Source: JBNKHH01 sp050290245 (GTDB lineage: Bacteria; Pseudomonadota; Alphaproteobacteria; Rhodobacterales; Rhodobacteraceae). From it: DNA of 64,000 nt. Below, piece by piece: positions 17,771 to 26,161 of the stretch. How positions within the stretch are numbered: position 1 is the first letter of the stretch; every line of letters starts with the position of its first letter. Below the pieces are notes generated by a model that was given only the letters and a program-made list of their open reading frames with translations, did not search any database and was not told where the DNA came from. Location of the stretch: the NCBI GenBank assembly GCA_050290245.1, contig JBNKHH010000083.1:10290-74289 (forward strand). The letters run 5' to 3'. The position numbers and the translations under genes are program-made.

Positions 17771-17902
17771 TCTTCAATTCGCAAGGCAATCTCGACGTGC
17801 CCAGCGGACAGTGAGCCACAGTCGGGCCGCCACCTGAGGAACAGCCGAACGTAGCGCATTTCCGGCTTTTCAATCCCCGGAAACAAGCGCAGACAGGAGC
17901 GC

Positions 17903-19147
17903 ATGGGTTCCCTCCATTTCATTCGCGATAACATCCGGTTTCTTTTGGTCGGCATTATCCTGACGCTGAATTCCAGCTATGGTCAGACCTTTTTCATCTC
18001 GATTTTCGCCGCGCGCATCATGTCGGATTTTAGCCTGTCTGACGGTGAATGGGGCGGGGTTTATACCCTGGGCACAACAGTTTCAGCGATCGTGATGTTC
18101 TGGGCAGGGACGCTCAGCGACCGCTTCCGGGTTCGTCAACTGGCCTGGCTCGTCATTCCTGGGCTTGCTCTGACCTGCGTTGCCATGGCGCTCAATCCCT
18201 GGGCCGCGGGACTTGTCGTTGTGGTGTTTTTCCTGCGCGTCTTCGGTCAGGGCATGATGTTCCAACTTTCCGCCGTCTCGATGGCCCGCTGGTTCGTCGC
18301 CCGTCGCGGTCTCGCGCTTTCGGTCTCGGCGATGGGGTTCTGGATCGGGCAAGCCACGCTCCCCATCCTTTTCGCCGCCCTTCTCCTGATCTACGACTGG
18401 CGTACCCTCTGGATCCTCGCGGGGGCATTGGTATTGTTGACTTTTCCGCTTGTTCTCTGGCTTCTTGCGCAGGAAAGAACACCCCAGTCCCTGGCTCAGG
18501 AAAGCCACTCCGTCGGCATGAATAGACGTCATTGGACGCGGCGCGAGGTAATGAAATCACCGCTATTCTGGATGCTGATGCCGATGCTTCTCGGACCTCC
18601 TGCATGGGGGACGGCCTTGTTCTTCCAGCAGGTCCATATCGCCGAGGTCAAGGGTTGGGCATTGGTGGATTATCTTGCTTTGATCCCCGTGATGACCGCG
18701 GTTTCGGTGGCAACGACACTCGTAGCGGGCCAGCTCATCGATCGCCTGGGCTCTTCTCTTCTGATCAGGTTTGTCCTGTTTCCGTGGATGGCTGGGTTCA
18801 CTGTACTGGCGCTTGCCCAGTCCCTTCCGACCGCCTTGATTGCCTTTGTCTTTTTCGGCCTGGCGCATGGCATCCAGGCAACCGTCCTTACTGCTTTCTG
18901 GGCCGAATTCTTTGGCACGCGCCACATCGGCTCCATAAAGGCGGCCGCCACAAGCATCATGGTATTCGGCTCGGCCATCGGTCCGGGCATCTCAGGTTAC
19001 CTGATTGATCTTGGCTATGATTTTCCCTCGCAGATGACCGTTGTTGTCGCCTATTTCGCAGCAGCGGCCAGCCTTGTTTGGATTGCCGTGATCCGGGCCA
19101 AAACTGACCTACCGTCTGCGCCTCAGATAGACATAAAAGGCGCCTGA
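17903..19147 (+). CDS. Major facilitator superfamily transporter
   Basis: A 414-residue polytopic membrane protein with about 12 hydrophobic segments in two halves. The loop between helices 2 and 3 carries Gly-Thr-Leu-Ser-Asp-Arg-Phe-Arg-Val-Arg, the MFS signature. A similar Gly-Gln-Leu-Ile-Asp-Arg-Leu-Gly is in the second half. AGGAG precedes the ATG. The substrate cannot be inferred; the family exchanges small organic ions or drugs. The 3' end runs 39 bases into the convergent smr gene. Confidence 0.88.
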   Translation: MGSLHFIRDNIRFLLVGIILTLNSSYGQTFFISIFAARIMSDFSLSDGEWGGVYTLGTTVSAIVMFWAGTLSDRFRVRQLAWLVIPGLALTCVAMALNPWAAGLVVVVFFLRVFGQGMMFQLSAVSMARWFVARRGLALSVSAMGFWIGQATLPILFAALLLIYDWRTLWILAGALVLLTFPLVLWLLAQERTPQSLAQESHSVGMNRRHWTRREVMKSPLFWMLMPMLLGPPAWGTALFFQQVHIAEVKGWALVDYLALIPVMTAVSVATTLVAGQLIDRLGSSLLIRFVLFPWMAGFTVLALAQSLPTALIAFVFFGLAHGIQATVLTAFWAEFFGTRHIGSIKAAATSIMVFGSAIGPGISGYLIDLGYDFPSQMTVVVAYFAAAASLVWIAVIRAKTDLPSAPQIDIKGA

Positions 19148-19681
19148 TCCCCCATGTCGCTGGTGGGCCGAGGTCCAGTCCAAGACCAGTGAACTCAGTG
19201 GCGGCTGTGCCAACCACTCGGGCAGGGACTGCCGCAAAACCCCCGCGCGGCGCGGTACCGGATCACCATCATCAGCATGTCGGCCCTTTCCGGTAATGAC
19301 CAGAACAAGCCGTTTTTCATCCGAAAAGGCTCTTAGTATGAAAGCCGTCAGTGCAGTCTGAGCTGCAGCGGCCGTCATGCCGTGCAGGTCAATCCGGGCT
19401 TCCGGTGCAGATTTCCCCCGCTTCATCCTCGCATGGGTTTTGCGGTCCATGCGAACCGGCTGGTCATGTCTTTTTGCGCCCATGACAGCAGGTGCCGCCG
19501 CCGTTTCACCCACGCGAAACGGCCTGATGTCAAAGTCTGCTCTTTCAGCAATTGGCTTTGGTTTGGGTGGGTTTTCTGACAATGGCGTCTTTGAGATCTG
19601 GCGCATCGGTTTCGCCGTTCGGGCCACTTGCTGCCACAGAGCTTCTTCCTCTGGCCGCAACCCTCTCGGCCTGCGCCTCAT
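19109..19681 (-). CDS. Smr/MutS2-type domain protein
   Basis: A 190-residue protein with a charged, proline-rich N-terminal half and a C-terminal Smr domain. Signature pieces are Ile-Asp-Leu-His-Gly-Met-Thr (near 98-104), Val-Ile-Thr-Gly-Lys-Gly and the final His-Gly-Gly-Ser-Gly-Ala-Phe-Tyr-Val. Smr domains are nucleases acting on branched DNA or on RNA of stalled ribosomes. It overlaps the mltA stop by four bases and is the last gene of the tim44-like, mltA, smr unit. Confidence 0.87.
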   Translation of the reverse strand: MRRRPRGLRPEEEALWQQVARTAKPMRQISKTPLSENPPKPKPIAERADFDIRPFRVGETAAAPAVMGAKRHDQPVRMDRKTHARMKRGKSAPEARIDLHGMTAAAAQTALTAFILRAFSDEKRLVLVITGKGRHADDGDPVPRRAGVLRQSLPEWLAQPPLSSLVLDWTSAHQRHGGSGAFYVYLRRRR

Positions 19682-20703
19682 TTGCCTTCCACCATGGCCA
19701 GCGCGTCGTTTATGGGCAGCAAAACAACCATTCGCCCCCCATCCCGCACCTTGCCGGCCATGCGGCCGGCTTCGGGTCCGGTTCCGAAAAATACGTCAGC
19801 CCGTTGAGGGCCCCTGATCGCTGATCCCGTGTCCTGCCCGACCATCAGTCGCCGAATTGGATTTTTTCCGCCCTTTTCAAGCCAAATCGGCGCACCAAGG
19901 GGGATGAATTCCGGGTCGATCGCCACGGTCCGGCCCGCCGTTATCGATCTGTTCATTGCGCCCAAAGGTCCTTTGTCCGCCGGAACCTGAGAAACCTCAC
20001 GAAAGAAAACATAAGACGGGTTGTGGTGTAAAAGGGCTTTTCCTTCGTCGGGATGCTTTTTGACCCAGCTGCGAATGACATCCGCCGAGACCTGGTGTTC
20101 CTGGAAAATACCCCTGCGCACCAGTTCCTGACCGACCGAGCGATATGGGTGACCGTTCTTTCCACCGTAACCGATGCGGATCTGGTTGCCGCTCTCCAAT
20201 CGAATGCGGCCCGATCCCTGAATTTGCAGAAAGAACTTGTCTACGGGGTCTTCGATCCAGGCAATCTCAAGCCCCCGTCCTTCCAGAACGCCAGACGTCT
20301 CGATTTCTTCCCTCGAGATCCATTGGTCCCCTGACGCCAGTTCGTCTGGCTGTCGATAAAGGGGGACTTGAAATCTATCGGTTCTGGTTTTTGATCCCTC
20401 AAGTTCCGGTTCGAAGTACCCTGTGAACAGAGGGGGTTCGCCGTCGGTGATCATTACCGGTCGGAAAAAGGTCTCAAAGAACACACGTGCGTCGTCAGCC
20501 TTGTAGGATAACGCACAGACAGCCGACCAATCGCCCGAGTCCAGATCACCACAGGTTTGCTGAAAGACCTTCAGCCCGACAGCATGGTCGTCGCTGCTCC
20601 ATCCGCGGAGATCGGCAAAATCCAGCAATCTGATGTCAGCAGACACGGCGCCGCCAGCGAGCATTGCGACGGCAAGAGCACAAAGGCCCCGCCCGATCAT
20701 CAT
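19678..20703 (-). CDS. mltA: Membrane-bound lytic murein transglycosylase A
   Basis: It cleaves peptidoglycan glycan strands to form 1,6-anhydro-MurNAc products. The 341 residues start with a signal peptide (cleavage near Gly-Ala-Val-Ser-Ala). The MltA core is visible at Phe-Thr-Gly-Tyr-Phe-Glu-Pro-Glu-Leu. The C-terminal 3D domain has Val-Gly-Gln-Asp-Thr-Gly-Ser-Ala-Ile with Ala-Asp-Val-Phe-Phe-Gly, containing the catalytic aspartates. There is no lipobox cysteine at the signal end, so the mature enzyme may be soluble in the periplasm. It is coupled by overlap to smr downstream and the tim44-like gene upstream. Confidence 0.93.
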   Translation of the reverse strand: MMIGRGLCALAVAMLAGGAVSADIRLLDFADLRGWSSDDHAVGLKVFQQTCGDLDSGDWSAVCALSYKADDARVFFETFFRPVMITDGEPPLFTGYFEPELEGSKTRTDRFQVPLYRQPDELASGDQWISREEIETSGVLEGRGLEIAWIEDPVDKFFLQIQGSGRIRLESGNQIRIGYGGKNGHPYRSVGQELVRRGIFQEHQVSADVIRSWVKKHPDEGKALLHHNPSYVFFREVSQVPADKGPLGAMNRSITAGRTVAIDPEFIPLGAPIWLEKGGKNPIRRLMVGQDTGSAIRGPQRADVFFGTGPEAGRMAGKVRDGGRMVVLLPINDALAMVEGK

Positions 20704-21359
20704 TCGCCGGTCGCGACCAGCTGCCAGTTCGGGTCATTGGAGCCCATGATGCGAGCAAAGGTCCAGCTGTCTTTCTGGCGCTTGATCTCGTTCGCGTTGC
20801 CCTCGATGACGTCACCATCAGAGTTTCGTACGACCGAGGTCAATTCACCAACAAAACGCACAGTCACCTCTCCTTCGTTCGTTGCTCGATCGAAACTGGC
20901 ACTTTTCAACGCGATTTCCCGTACGCCAACAAAGTTCGCTTCAACCGTCAGGCCCTGCGCAGCACGCTGATTTATGACGTCCTGAAAAGCCTCGGCGATC
21001 TCGTCCGACAAAAACGAACGCACTTCCGAAAGGTCACCGTTCTCAAACGCCATCAATATCATCTCGTAGGCGCCACGAGACCCTTCCAGGAACGGGCCAA
21101 CGGCGAAACCTGGCTCGGCCATCTTCATTGCAGCAAGGGCCTTAGCACTCTCCGATCCATCTTCAACATGGTCGGTGATATCGCGATCTGGACCCCCTTC
21201 GATCACGTCGAACCCCTGGCGTCGCGACGATCTGCCCTGCGACTGGGAGACAGGCGGTTTTTCAAATCCTTCCCGGGTGCCCAGTACGCTTCTCAGACGC
21301 AGAATGAGAAATACGGCAATTCCTGCAAGCACCAGTAATTGGATCAGCGATGAACTCAT
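20700..21359 (-). CDS. Tim44-like domain membrane-anchored protein
   Basis: A 219-residue protein with one N-terminal membrane helix (about 5-19), a charged low-complexity linker, and a C-terminal Tim44-like domain (about 75-215). In mitochondria Tim44 works in protein import; in alphaproteobacteria the homolog is membrane-bound and its role is not settled. Its conserved place beside mltA, fxsA and secB suggests an envelope or export function. I chose the ATG at 21357-21359 because the membrane helix starts at once and CTGAGAGA precedes it. Confidence 0.85.
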   Translation of the reverse strand: MSSSLIQLLVLAGIAVFLILRLRSVLGTREGFEKPPVSQSQGRSSRRQGFDVIEGGPDRDITDHVEDGSESAKALAAMKMAEPGFAVGPFLEGSRGAYEMILMAFENGDLSEVRSFLSDEIAEAFQDVINQRAAQGLTVEANFVGVREIALKSASFDRATNEGEVTVRFVGELTSVVRNSDGDVIEGNANEIKRQKDSWTFARIMGSNDPNWQLVATGE

Positions 21360-21460
21360 GTGTTCTCTCAGGGTAAGGTTTGGATTTCCAACGTCAGGGC
21401 ACATATGTAGGACGTGTCACGCTCTAAGTCCACCTGAGCACCTGCGACAGAGAGGTTGAA

Positions 21461-21919
21461 ATGCGACTGTTCTTACTGTTCTTGGCGGTTCCGCTGATCG
21501 AAATTGCCCTTTTCATCCAGATTGGCGGCATCATCGGGCTTTGGTGGACCCTTGCGACGGTTGTCGTGACCGCACTGATCGGTACTTTTCTTGTCCGCAG
21601 TCAAGGCCTGGCGGTTCTGTCCAGGCTGAAAGGCTCTCTTGAAGAACTGCGTGATCCGACAGAACCGCTGGCGCACGGCGCCATGATCCTATTTTCTGGC
21701 GCACTCCTTTTGACGCCCGGGTTCTTTACTGACGCAGTTGGCTTTGCGCTGCTCGTCCCCGGTGTTCGCGGTTTCATTTTCAATGCAATAAAGAGTCGCG
21801 TCGTTGTCCAGAGTTTTTCGTATGGAAATCGCCCGCCCTCCGACCATCAGACGACGATCGAGGGAGAGTTCGAGGAAATCGACCCGGGCAAAGGGCCCTC
21901 AGGATGGACACGGCATTGA
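21461..21919 (+). CDS. fxsA: FxsA family membrane protein
   Basis: A 152-residue inner-membrane protein. Hydrophobic segments at about 1-45 and 70-100 and the motifs Pro-Leu-Ile-Glu-Ile and Leu-Thr-Pro-Gly-Phe-Phe-Thr-Asp identify FxsA. In E. coli it is linked to F-exclusion of phage T7, but its normal role is unknown. It is divergent from the tim44-like gene and directly upstream of secB. Confidence 0.88.
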   Translation: MRLFLLFLAVPLIEIALFIQIGGIIGLWWTLATVVVTALIGTFLVRSQGLAVLSRLKGSLEELRDPTEPLAHGAMILFSGALLLTPGFFTDAVGFALLVPGVRGFIFNAIKSRVVVQSFSYGNRPPSDHQTTIEGEFEEIDPGKGPSGWTRH

Positions 21920-21980
21920 GGGCGCGTTGACCCTCTGTTAGAGAGCCGGGGACCACATGAAAAGCACGACGGAGGGCCAT

Positions 21981-22472
21981 ATGGCCGAAAACGATAACGG
22001 TGCCGCACCTCAGGTACCCCAAATGAAGATCCTGGGACAGTTTATCCGGGATATGTCGTTCGAGAATATTCTGGCACGGAAACCTGTCGAAGGTCAGGTT
22101 CAGCCGGACATCCAAGTCCAGGTTGCACTGGATGCGAGAAAAGGATCGACCGCAGGTCAATTCGAAGTCATTACCAAGCTCAACGTGACGTCCAAGCAAA
22201 AGGGAAGCGACGCCGTTCTTTTTGTGCTTGAGCTTGAGTATTCAGGGCTTTTCCATATCGAGAACATCGCTGACGAACAGCTGCACCCGTTCCTGATGAT
22301 CGAGTGTCCGCGGATGCTCTTCCCTTTTGTCCGTCGCATTGTCAGCGATGTGACAAGGGATGGTGGCTTCCCGCCGCTGAACCTGGACAACATGGACTTC
22401 GTGGCGCTGTACCGGCAACAGCTGGCGCAACGGCAGCCGGATCAAGCGGCGGCCAAACCACCAGTCAGCTAA
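21981..22472 (+). CDS. secB: Protein-export chaperone SecB
   Basis: It is the tetrameric chaperone that keeps preproteins unfolded for SecA. The 163 residues fit the family, with Gln-Phe-Ile-Arg-Asp-Met-Ser-Phe-Glu-Asn near the start and Pro-Arg-Met-Leu-Phe-Pro-Phe-Val-Arg and Phe-Pro-Pro-Leu later. I chose ATG 21981 because GGAGGG (21971-21976) lies four bases before it; an ATG at 21957 would add eight unlikely residues. The last eight bases overlap the convergent dnaQ end. Confidence 0.95.
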   Translation: MAENDNGAAPQVPQMKILGQFIRDMSFENILARKPVEGQVQPDIQVQVALDARKGSTAGQFEVITKLNVTSKQKGSDAVLFVLELEYSGLFHIENIADEQLHPFLMIECPRMLFPFVRRIVSDVTRDGGFPPLNLDNMDFVALYRQQLAQRQPDQAAAKPPVS

Positions 22473-23163
22473 ACCGCTTCCAAATTGCGCCTTCGCCCAT
22501 GTCTTGGACGAAGGCGTCATGTCGATCTGCTTCTGCGCTCAAAAGACGGGATCCAAGTGGAACCGTCCTCGGGCGCGGACGCCAGTCGTCCTGATGACTG
22601 TTCTCGTGATCCAGTTTCTTTTCCGGTTCCTGAGCCAGCGCAAAATCCGGTTGCCGACCGCCTATGAGTTCAAGGTAGACGTCCGCAAGGATCTCGCTAT
22701 CCAACAGGGCGCCGTGCAGCGTTCGGGATGAATTATCAATCGAGTACCGGCGGCAAAGCGCGTCCAGGGATGCAGGTGATCCGGGAAACTTTTTGCGCGC
22801 TATGGCAAGCGTATCAATTGCCTGCTCCCAGGGGATCTGTTGCATACCGAGCCATCGAAGTTCTGCATTCAAGAACTTCATGTCAAACGCCGCATTGTGA
22901 ATGATCAGCTTGGCGTCTCCGATAAAATCGAGGAATTCTTGGGCGATGTCCTTGAAAATCGGCTTGCCACGCAGAAAATCATCCGTCAGCCCGTGAACCT
23001 GAATGGCCTCTTGCGGAACTGATCTCTCGGGGAAGATGTACTGATGATACGTTTTGCCGGTCGGCATGTGCCCAAAAAGTTCGACGCCGCCTATTTCGAC
23101 AATCCGGTCTCCGCTTTCAGGATCCAGGCCCGTCGTTTCGGTGTCCAGAACGATTTCCCGCAT
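22465..23163 (-). CDS. dnaQ: DNA polymerase III epsilon (proofreading) subunit
   Basis: It is the 3'-5' exonuclease that edits errors of the replicative polymerase. The 232 residues carry the DEDDh exonuclease motifs: Leu-Asp-Thr-Glu-Thr-Thr-Gly-Leu at 6-13, His-Asn-Ala-Ala-Phe-Asp near 95-100 and the ExoIII motif downstream near 150-160 (His-Gly-Ala-Leu-Leu-Asp). The C-terminal clamp- and alpha-binding tail is present. Its start lies inside the 3' end of coaE, an overlap of 47 bases, so the two are probably co-transcribed. Confidence 0.94.
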   Translation of the reverse strand: MREIVLDTETTGLDPESGDRIVEIGGVELFGHMPTGKTYHQYIFPERSVPQEAIQVHGLTDDFLRGKPIFKDIAQEFLDFIGDAKLIIHNAAFDMKFLNAELRWLGMQQIPWEQAIDTLAIARKKFPGSPASLDALCRRYSIDNSSRTLHGALLDSEILADVYLELIGGRQPDFALAQEPEKKLDHENSHQDDWRPRPRTVPLGSRLLSAEADRHDAFVQDMGEGAIWKRFS

Positions 23164-23755
23164 CTTTCAGCCTATCTCTGATTTGGTCCAGCACATCATG
23201 AACAGAGGCACGGGCGGCTTCAAGTGAAGCTGTCTCGATTATGAAATCTGCCCGCCTCCGTTTCTCGGCGTCCGGCATTTGCTTGGCTTTCAAGGATTCG
23301 AACTTTTCTTCCGTCATGCCTGGGCGCTCAAGCACGCGTTGGCGCTGGACGTCAGGGTCGGTTGTCACAACGACGACGACGTCAACCGTTCGCTCGGCCT
23401 TTGTCTCGAACAACAAGGGTACATCGACGAGCACCAACTCGCTGTCTGATTCTTCGATGAACTCTGCTCGATCCCGCGCAACAAGGGGATGAACGACGCT
23501 CTCGATGTCGCTCAACACTTGGGGGTTCGTTGCTATCAATTCTGACAGGACGGCCCGGTCGACCGAGCTGTCAGTGATCGCCTCCGGGAATAGTGACCGG
23601 ATTGGCTCCACCGCTAATCCGTTCTTCTGGTACAGCCTGTGAACAGCCGCATCTGCGTCCCAGACCGGTATACCTTCGTCTCTGAACATCTGGGCAGTGG
23701 TGGATTTGCCCATTCCGATCGAGCCGGTTAACCCGATGACAAAAGGTTTTTTCAC
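23117..23755 (-). CDS. coaE: Dephospho-CoA kinase
   Basis: It catalyses the last step of coenzyme A synthesis, phosphorylating the ribose 3'-OH of dephospho-CoA. The P-loop Gly-Ser-Ile-Gly-Met-Gly-Lys-Ser-Thr is at 11-19, then Trp-Asp-Ala-Asp-Ala-Ala-Val-His (about 32-39) and Val-Asp-Val-Pro-Leu-Leu-Phe-Glu (about 110-117). The length is 212 residues, a little longer than usual because the tail runs into dnaQ. Its start overlaps the aroE stop by four bases. Confidence 0.93.
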   Translation of the reverse strand: MKKPFVIGLTGSIGMGKSTTAQMFRDEGIPVWDADAAVHRLYQKNGLAVEPIRSLFPEAITDSSVDRAVLSELIATNPQVLSDIESVVHPLVARDRAEFIEESDSELVLVDVPLLFETKAERTVDVVVVVTTDPDVQRQRVLERPGMTEEKFESLKAKQMPDAEKRRRADFIIETASLEAARASVHDVLDQIRDRLKDAGNRSGHRNDGPGS

Positions 23756-24585
23756 TCCATCATGACCTTACGGAGTTCTTCATCGACCTCGGGTTTCGCG
23801 TTGAACCAACGAGCAAATCCCGGTGCGGCTTGATACAGCAGCATCCCCAAACCATCGACAGTTCGGCAGCCGATCGATCGCGCATACGCCAGCAGAGGCG
23901 TTTCGAGCGGAGTGTAAACGAGATCGGTAACGACCGCGTTCTTGGAAAGCGCGTCCAGAGGAATCCGCATTTCAGATTTCCCGACCATCCCCAAGGATGA
24001 AGCGTTAACCACGGTGGTCGCGTCCTCAAGCATGTTTCCGGCTCTTACCCAATCGAAGACAACGACTTTTCCGCCGAATTCGCTGCGCAAGGCCTCTGCG
24101 CGGGTCTTTGTTCTGTTTGCCAGCCGAATTTCTTGCACGCCGGCTTCGATCAACGACGCGATTACGGCTCGTGCTGCGCCGCCGGCGCCTATGACCGCAG
24201 CCGGTCCTTCGCCTGGGTTCCAGTCGGGAGCTCCGTGTCTCAAGTTCTCCAAGAAACCGTAGCCATCCGTGTTGTCCGCGTGAACTTTTCCGTCTTCCCG
24301 AAAAATGAGCGTGTTTGCTGACCCGATCAAGGCTGCACGGTCTGTCACAATGTCCGCGATGGACAGGACATGTTCTTTATGGGGGATAGTCACGTTGACG
24401 CCCACGAAGCCCATCTTGGGAAGTGCTCGGATTGCTGTTTCCAAATCGTCGGATGAAATATCCAAGGGTACATAATACCCCCTGATCCCATAGCGCTTGA
24501 GCCAATGCTGGTGGAGCTTTGGAGACTTGGAGTGTGCGATTGGCGAGCCGATGACGCCGGCCAAAGGAATTTTCGACGCTTTCAT
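23752..24585 (-). CDS. aroE: Shikimate dehydrogenase
   Basis: It reduces 3-dehydroshikimate to shikimate with NADPH in aromatic amino-acid synthesis. The 277 residues include the shikimate-binding Ser-Pro-Ile-Ala-His-Ser-Lys-Ser-Pro and catalytic Asn-Val-Thr-Ile-Pro-His-Lys (Lys near 70). The nucleotide loop is Gly-Ala-Gly-Gly-Ala-Ala-Arg-Ala and the tail Asp-Gly-Leu-Gly-Met-Leu. It sits between maf and coaE with four-base overlaps on each side. Confidence 0.95.
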   Translation of the reverse strand: MKASKIPLAGVIGSPIAHSKSPKLHQHWLKRYGIRGYYVPLDISSDDLETAIRALPKMGFVGVNVTIPHKEHVLSIADIVTDRAALIGSANTLIFREDGKVHADNTDGYGFLENLRHGAPDWNPGEGPAAVIGAGGAARAVIASLIEAGVQEIRLANRTKTRAEALRSEFGGKVVVFDWVRAGNMLEDATTVVNASSLGMVGKSEMRIPLDALSKNAVVTDLVYTPLETPLLAYARSIGCRTVDGLGMLLYQAAPGFARWFNAKPEVDEELRKVMME

Positions 24586-25181
24586 GACGCCAAAATGCCT
24601 CGCAAAGTCAGGTAGGACAATATCTCGATGAGCGGCATACCAAGAATAGTGAAATGGTCTCCGTCAATACGTTCGAATACCCGAACACCCTCCTCCTCGA
24701 TCTTGTAGCCGCCGACCGAGTATTGGATGCTGCTCCAGTTTCTGGCCACGTAGTCGGTTATCCAATCCTGGGAAAGTTGCCGCATGTACAATCGCGTCTG
24801 GCCAATGTGCCGCCAGACTGGCCTTGATCCCTCGTAGATGACTGCTGCGGACAAGAGGGAATGCCGATGACCCGAAAGCGTTTGAAGCTGAACGACTGCT
24901 TCCGCCTGTGACTTGGGTTTGGAGAACATGGTGTCGCCAAACGCCAGAACCTGGTCGCACCCGAGAACAAGCGCATCTGGATGCTTTGAGGAAATTTTCC
25001 TCGCTTTTGCCTCGGCCAATGCATCGGCAATGTCTCGTGGCTTGGCATGTTGAGCAATCATCGCCTGTTTTATCGCATCTTCGTCCAATCTGGCGACTTC
25101 GACTTCGAACGGAACCCGTGCACGATCAAGCAGCTCTGCTCGGATCGGGGACCCAGACGCGAGGATGATTTTCTGTTTCAT
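24582..25181 (-). CDS. maf: Maf-family nucleotide pyrophosphatase
   Basis: The family hydrolyses non-standard or methylated nucleoside triphosphates as a house-cleaning function. The 199 residues include Ala-Ser-Gly-Ser-Pro-Ile-Arg-Ala-Glu-Leu-Leu near the start, Gly-Cys-Asp-Gln-Val-Leu near 75-80 and Ser-Val-Gly-Gly-Tyr near 157-161. It is the first gene of the leftward maf-aroE-coaE-dnaQ unit and its start codon abuts the proposed origin. The relatives hemE and the PPDK regulator, often next to it in alphaproteobacteria, are absent. Confidence 0.92.
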   Translation of the reverse strand: MKQKIILASGSPIRAELLDRARVPFEVEVARLDEDAIKQAMIAQHAKPRDIADALAEAKARKISSKHPDALVLGCDQVLAFGDTMFSKPKSQAEAVVQLQTLSGHRHSLLSAAVIYEGSRPVWRHIGQTRLYMRQLSQDWITDYVARNWSSIQYSVGGYKIEEEGVRVFERIDGDHFTILGMPLIEILSYLTLRGILAS

Positions 25182-25588
25182 GTGGACAACTCTGTGCGTT
25201 GTGAGGTCCAGAATCTGGAGGAAGTTTGTGCATAAGGCTCAGCATGCCTTGGCCACAAGACGTTCGGGCCTCCAGAGCGGCAATTCTCACAAAATATCCA
25301 CGGTGGATACCTTACCCTGCCGCGATGTTCATAAAAAACCCAGTTGGCGCAGACTTCAAAATTTTCCCAATGATTTCTTTGTTCAGACAAAGATTAACAT
25401 ATTGAAAAATATCGATTTAATATTCATTCTCAACCTTCGGTGAGGGATGCGTGTCCAGTCCAACACTGTGGAAAAGGTTGTTGGGAAACCATGAATTCCA
25501 CTTATACCCAGGCTCTACAAACACATCATCTTTTCTTTCCTTCTATATATATATTTTATTGGTATGCCGTGAGCGCGAAAGAAGAGAG
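25182..25588. other. Candidate chromosomal replication origin (oriC)
   Basis: About 400 bases without a credible gene lie between divergent maf and hemJ. By hand count the 60-base lines starting at 25381 and 25501 are about 28% GC, far below the flanks. DnaA-box-like sites: TGTGGACAA (25181-25189), TGTGCATAA (25227-25235, a match to the complement of TTATNCACA), TGTGGAAAA (25467-25475) and TTATACCCA (25502-25510, one mismatch). A palindrome TATCCACGGTGGATA lies near 25295-25309, and AT tracts at about 25389-25430 and 25542-25560 could unwind. G/C strand bias reverses across it, and parA/parB with parS sites are within 7 kb. I infer oriC; no experiment is seen. Confidence 0.7.
25227..25235 (-). 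promoter_or_regulatory. DnaA box (best match in the origin candidate)
   Basis: TGTGCATAA on the plus strand is TTATGCACA on the minus strand, a full match to TTATNCACA. It lies 46 bases outside the maf start codon. Confidence 0.6.
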
Positions 25589-26038
25589 ATGTTGGACCTA
25601 CTTTCAGATCTGTACCCTTGGACCAAGTCTCTTCACATCATATCTGTGATCTCGTGGATGGCCGGGCTATTCTACCTTCCGAGGTTGTTTGTTCATCATG
25701 TTGAGCGCGCAGGTCAGGACGGCCCGCTGCATGAGACTTTTGTCATGATGGAGCAGAAACTGCTTCGGTTGATCATGAATCCGGCAATGGTAGCGACATG
25801 GGTTTTTGGACTTATGCTCGTCTTCACGCCCGGTATCGTTGATTGGTCTTCTGTCTGGCCGTGGACAAAGGTAGCTGGCGTTCTTTCGCTAACTTGGTTC
25901 CATCATTGGCTTGCTTCTCGCCGAAAAGAGTTCGCTTCTTCGTCGAACAAGACGACGGGCCGAAGATATCGGCTGATGAACGAGGTCCCAACGGTCGCGA
26001 TGATCCTGATTGTCTTCTCGGTCGTTTTGAAATTCTGA
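25589..26038 (+). CDS. hemJ: Protoporphyrinogen IX oxidase HemJ
   Basis: It oxidises protoporphyrinogen IX to protoporphyrin IX in haem synthesis in bacteria lacking HemG/HemY. The protein has 149 residues with about four membrane helices. The conserved His is in the first helix (Lys-Ser-Leu-His-Ile-Ile), followed by Met-Ala-Gly-Leu-Phe-Tyr-Leu-Pro-Arg-Leu-Phe and, in later helices, Asn-Pro-Ala-Met and Trp-Phe-His-His-Trp. I chose the ATG at 25589, where the family similarity starts. The purine run GAAGAGAG abuts it directly, so the ribosome site is odd. It is the first gene to the right of the origin candidate. Confidence 0.9.
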   Translation: MLDLLSDLYPWTKSLHIISVISWMAGLFYLPRLFVHHVERAGQDGPLHETFVMMEQKLLRLIMNPAMVATWVFGLMLVFTPGIVDWSSVWPWTKVAGVLSLTWFHHWLASRRKEFASSSNKTTGRRYRLMNEVPTVAMILIVFSVVLKF

Positions 26039-26161
26039 GAGGACTTGACTCGTTCGGTCGCTGTCCGTAAACGTCACCGCGGATGCCGTCCTGGCATTTT
26101 CTTATCTCCATACATCTGCCGAATATGCTCGTTCTTGCGGGTAATCACAGAGGTTTATCTT

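Noticed and set aside
17764..17955. Minus-strand open frame of 63 codons between the hydrolase and the MFS gene
   Set aside because: It looks slightly protein-like but has no ribosome site, overlaps the starts and ends of two real genes, and matches no family I know. A gene remnant cannot be ruled out.
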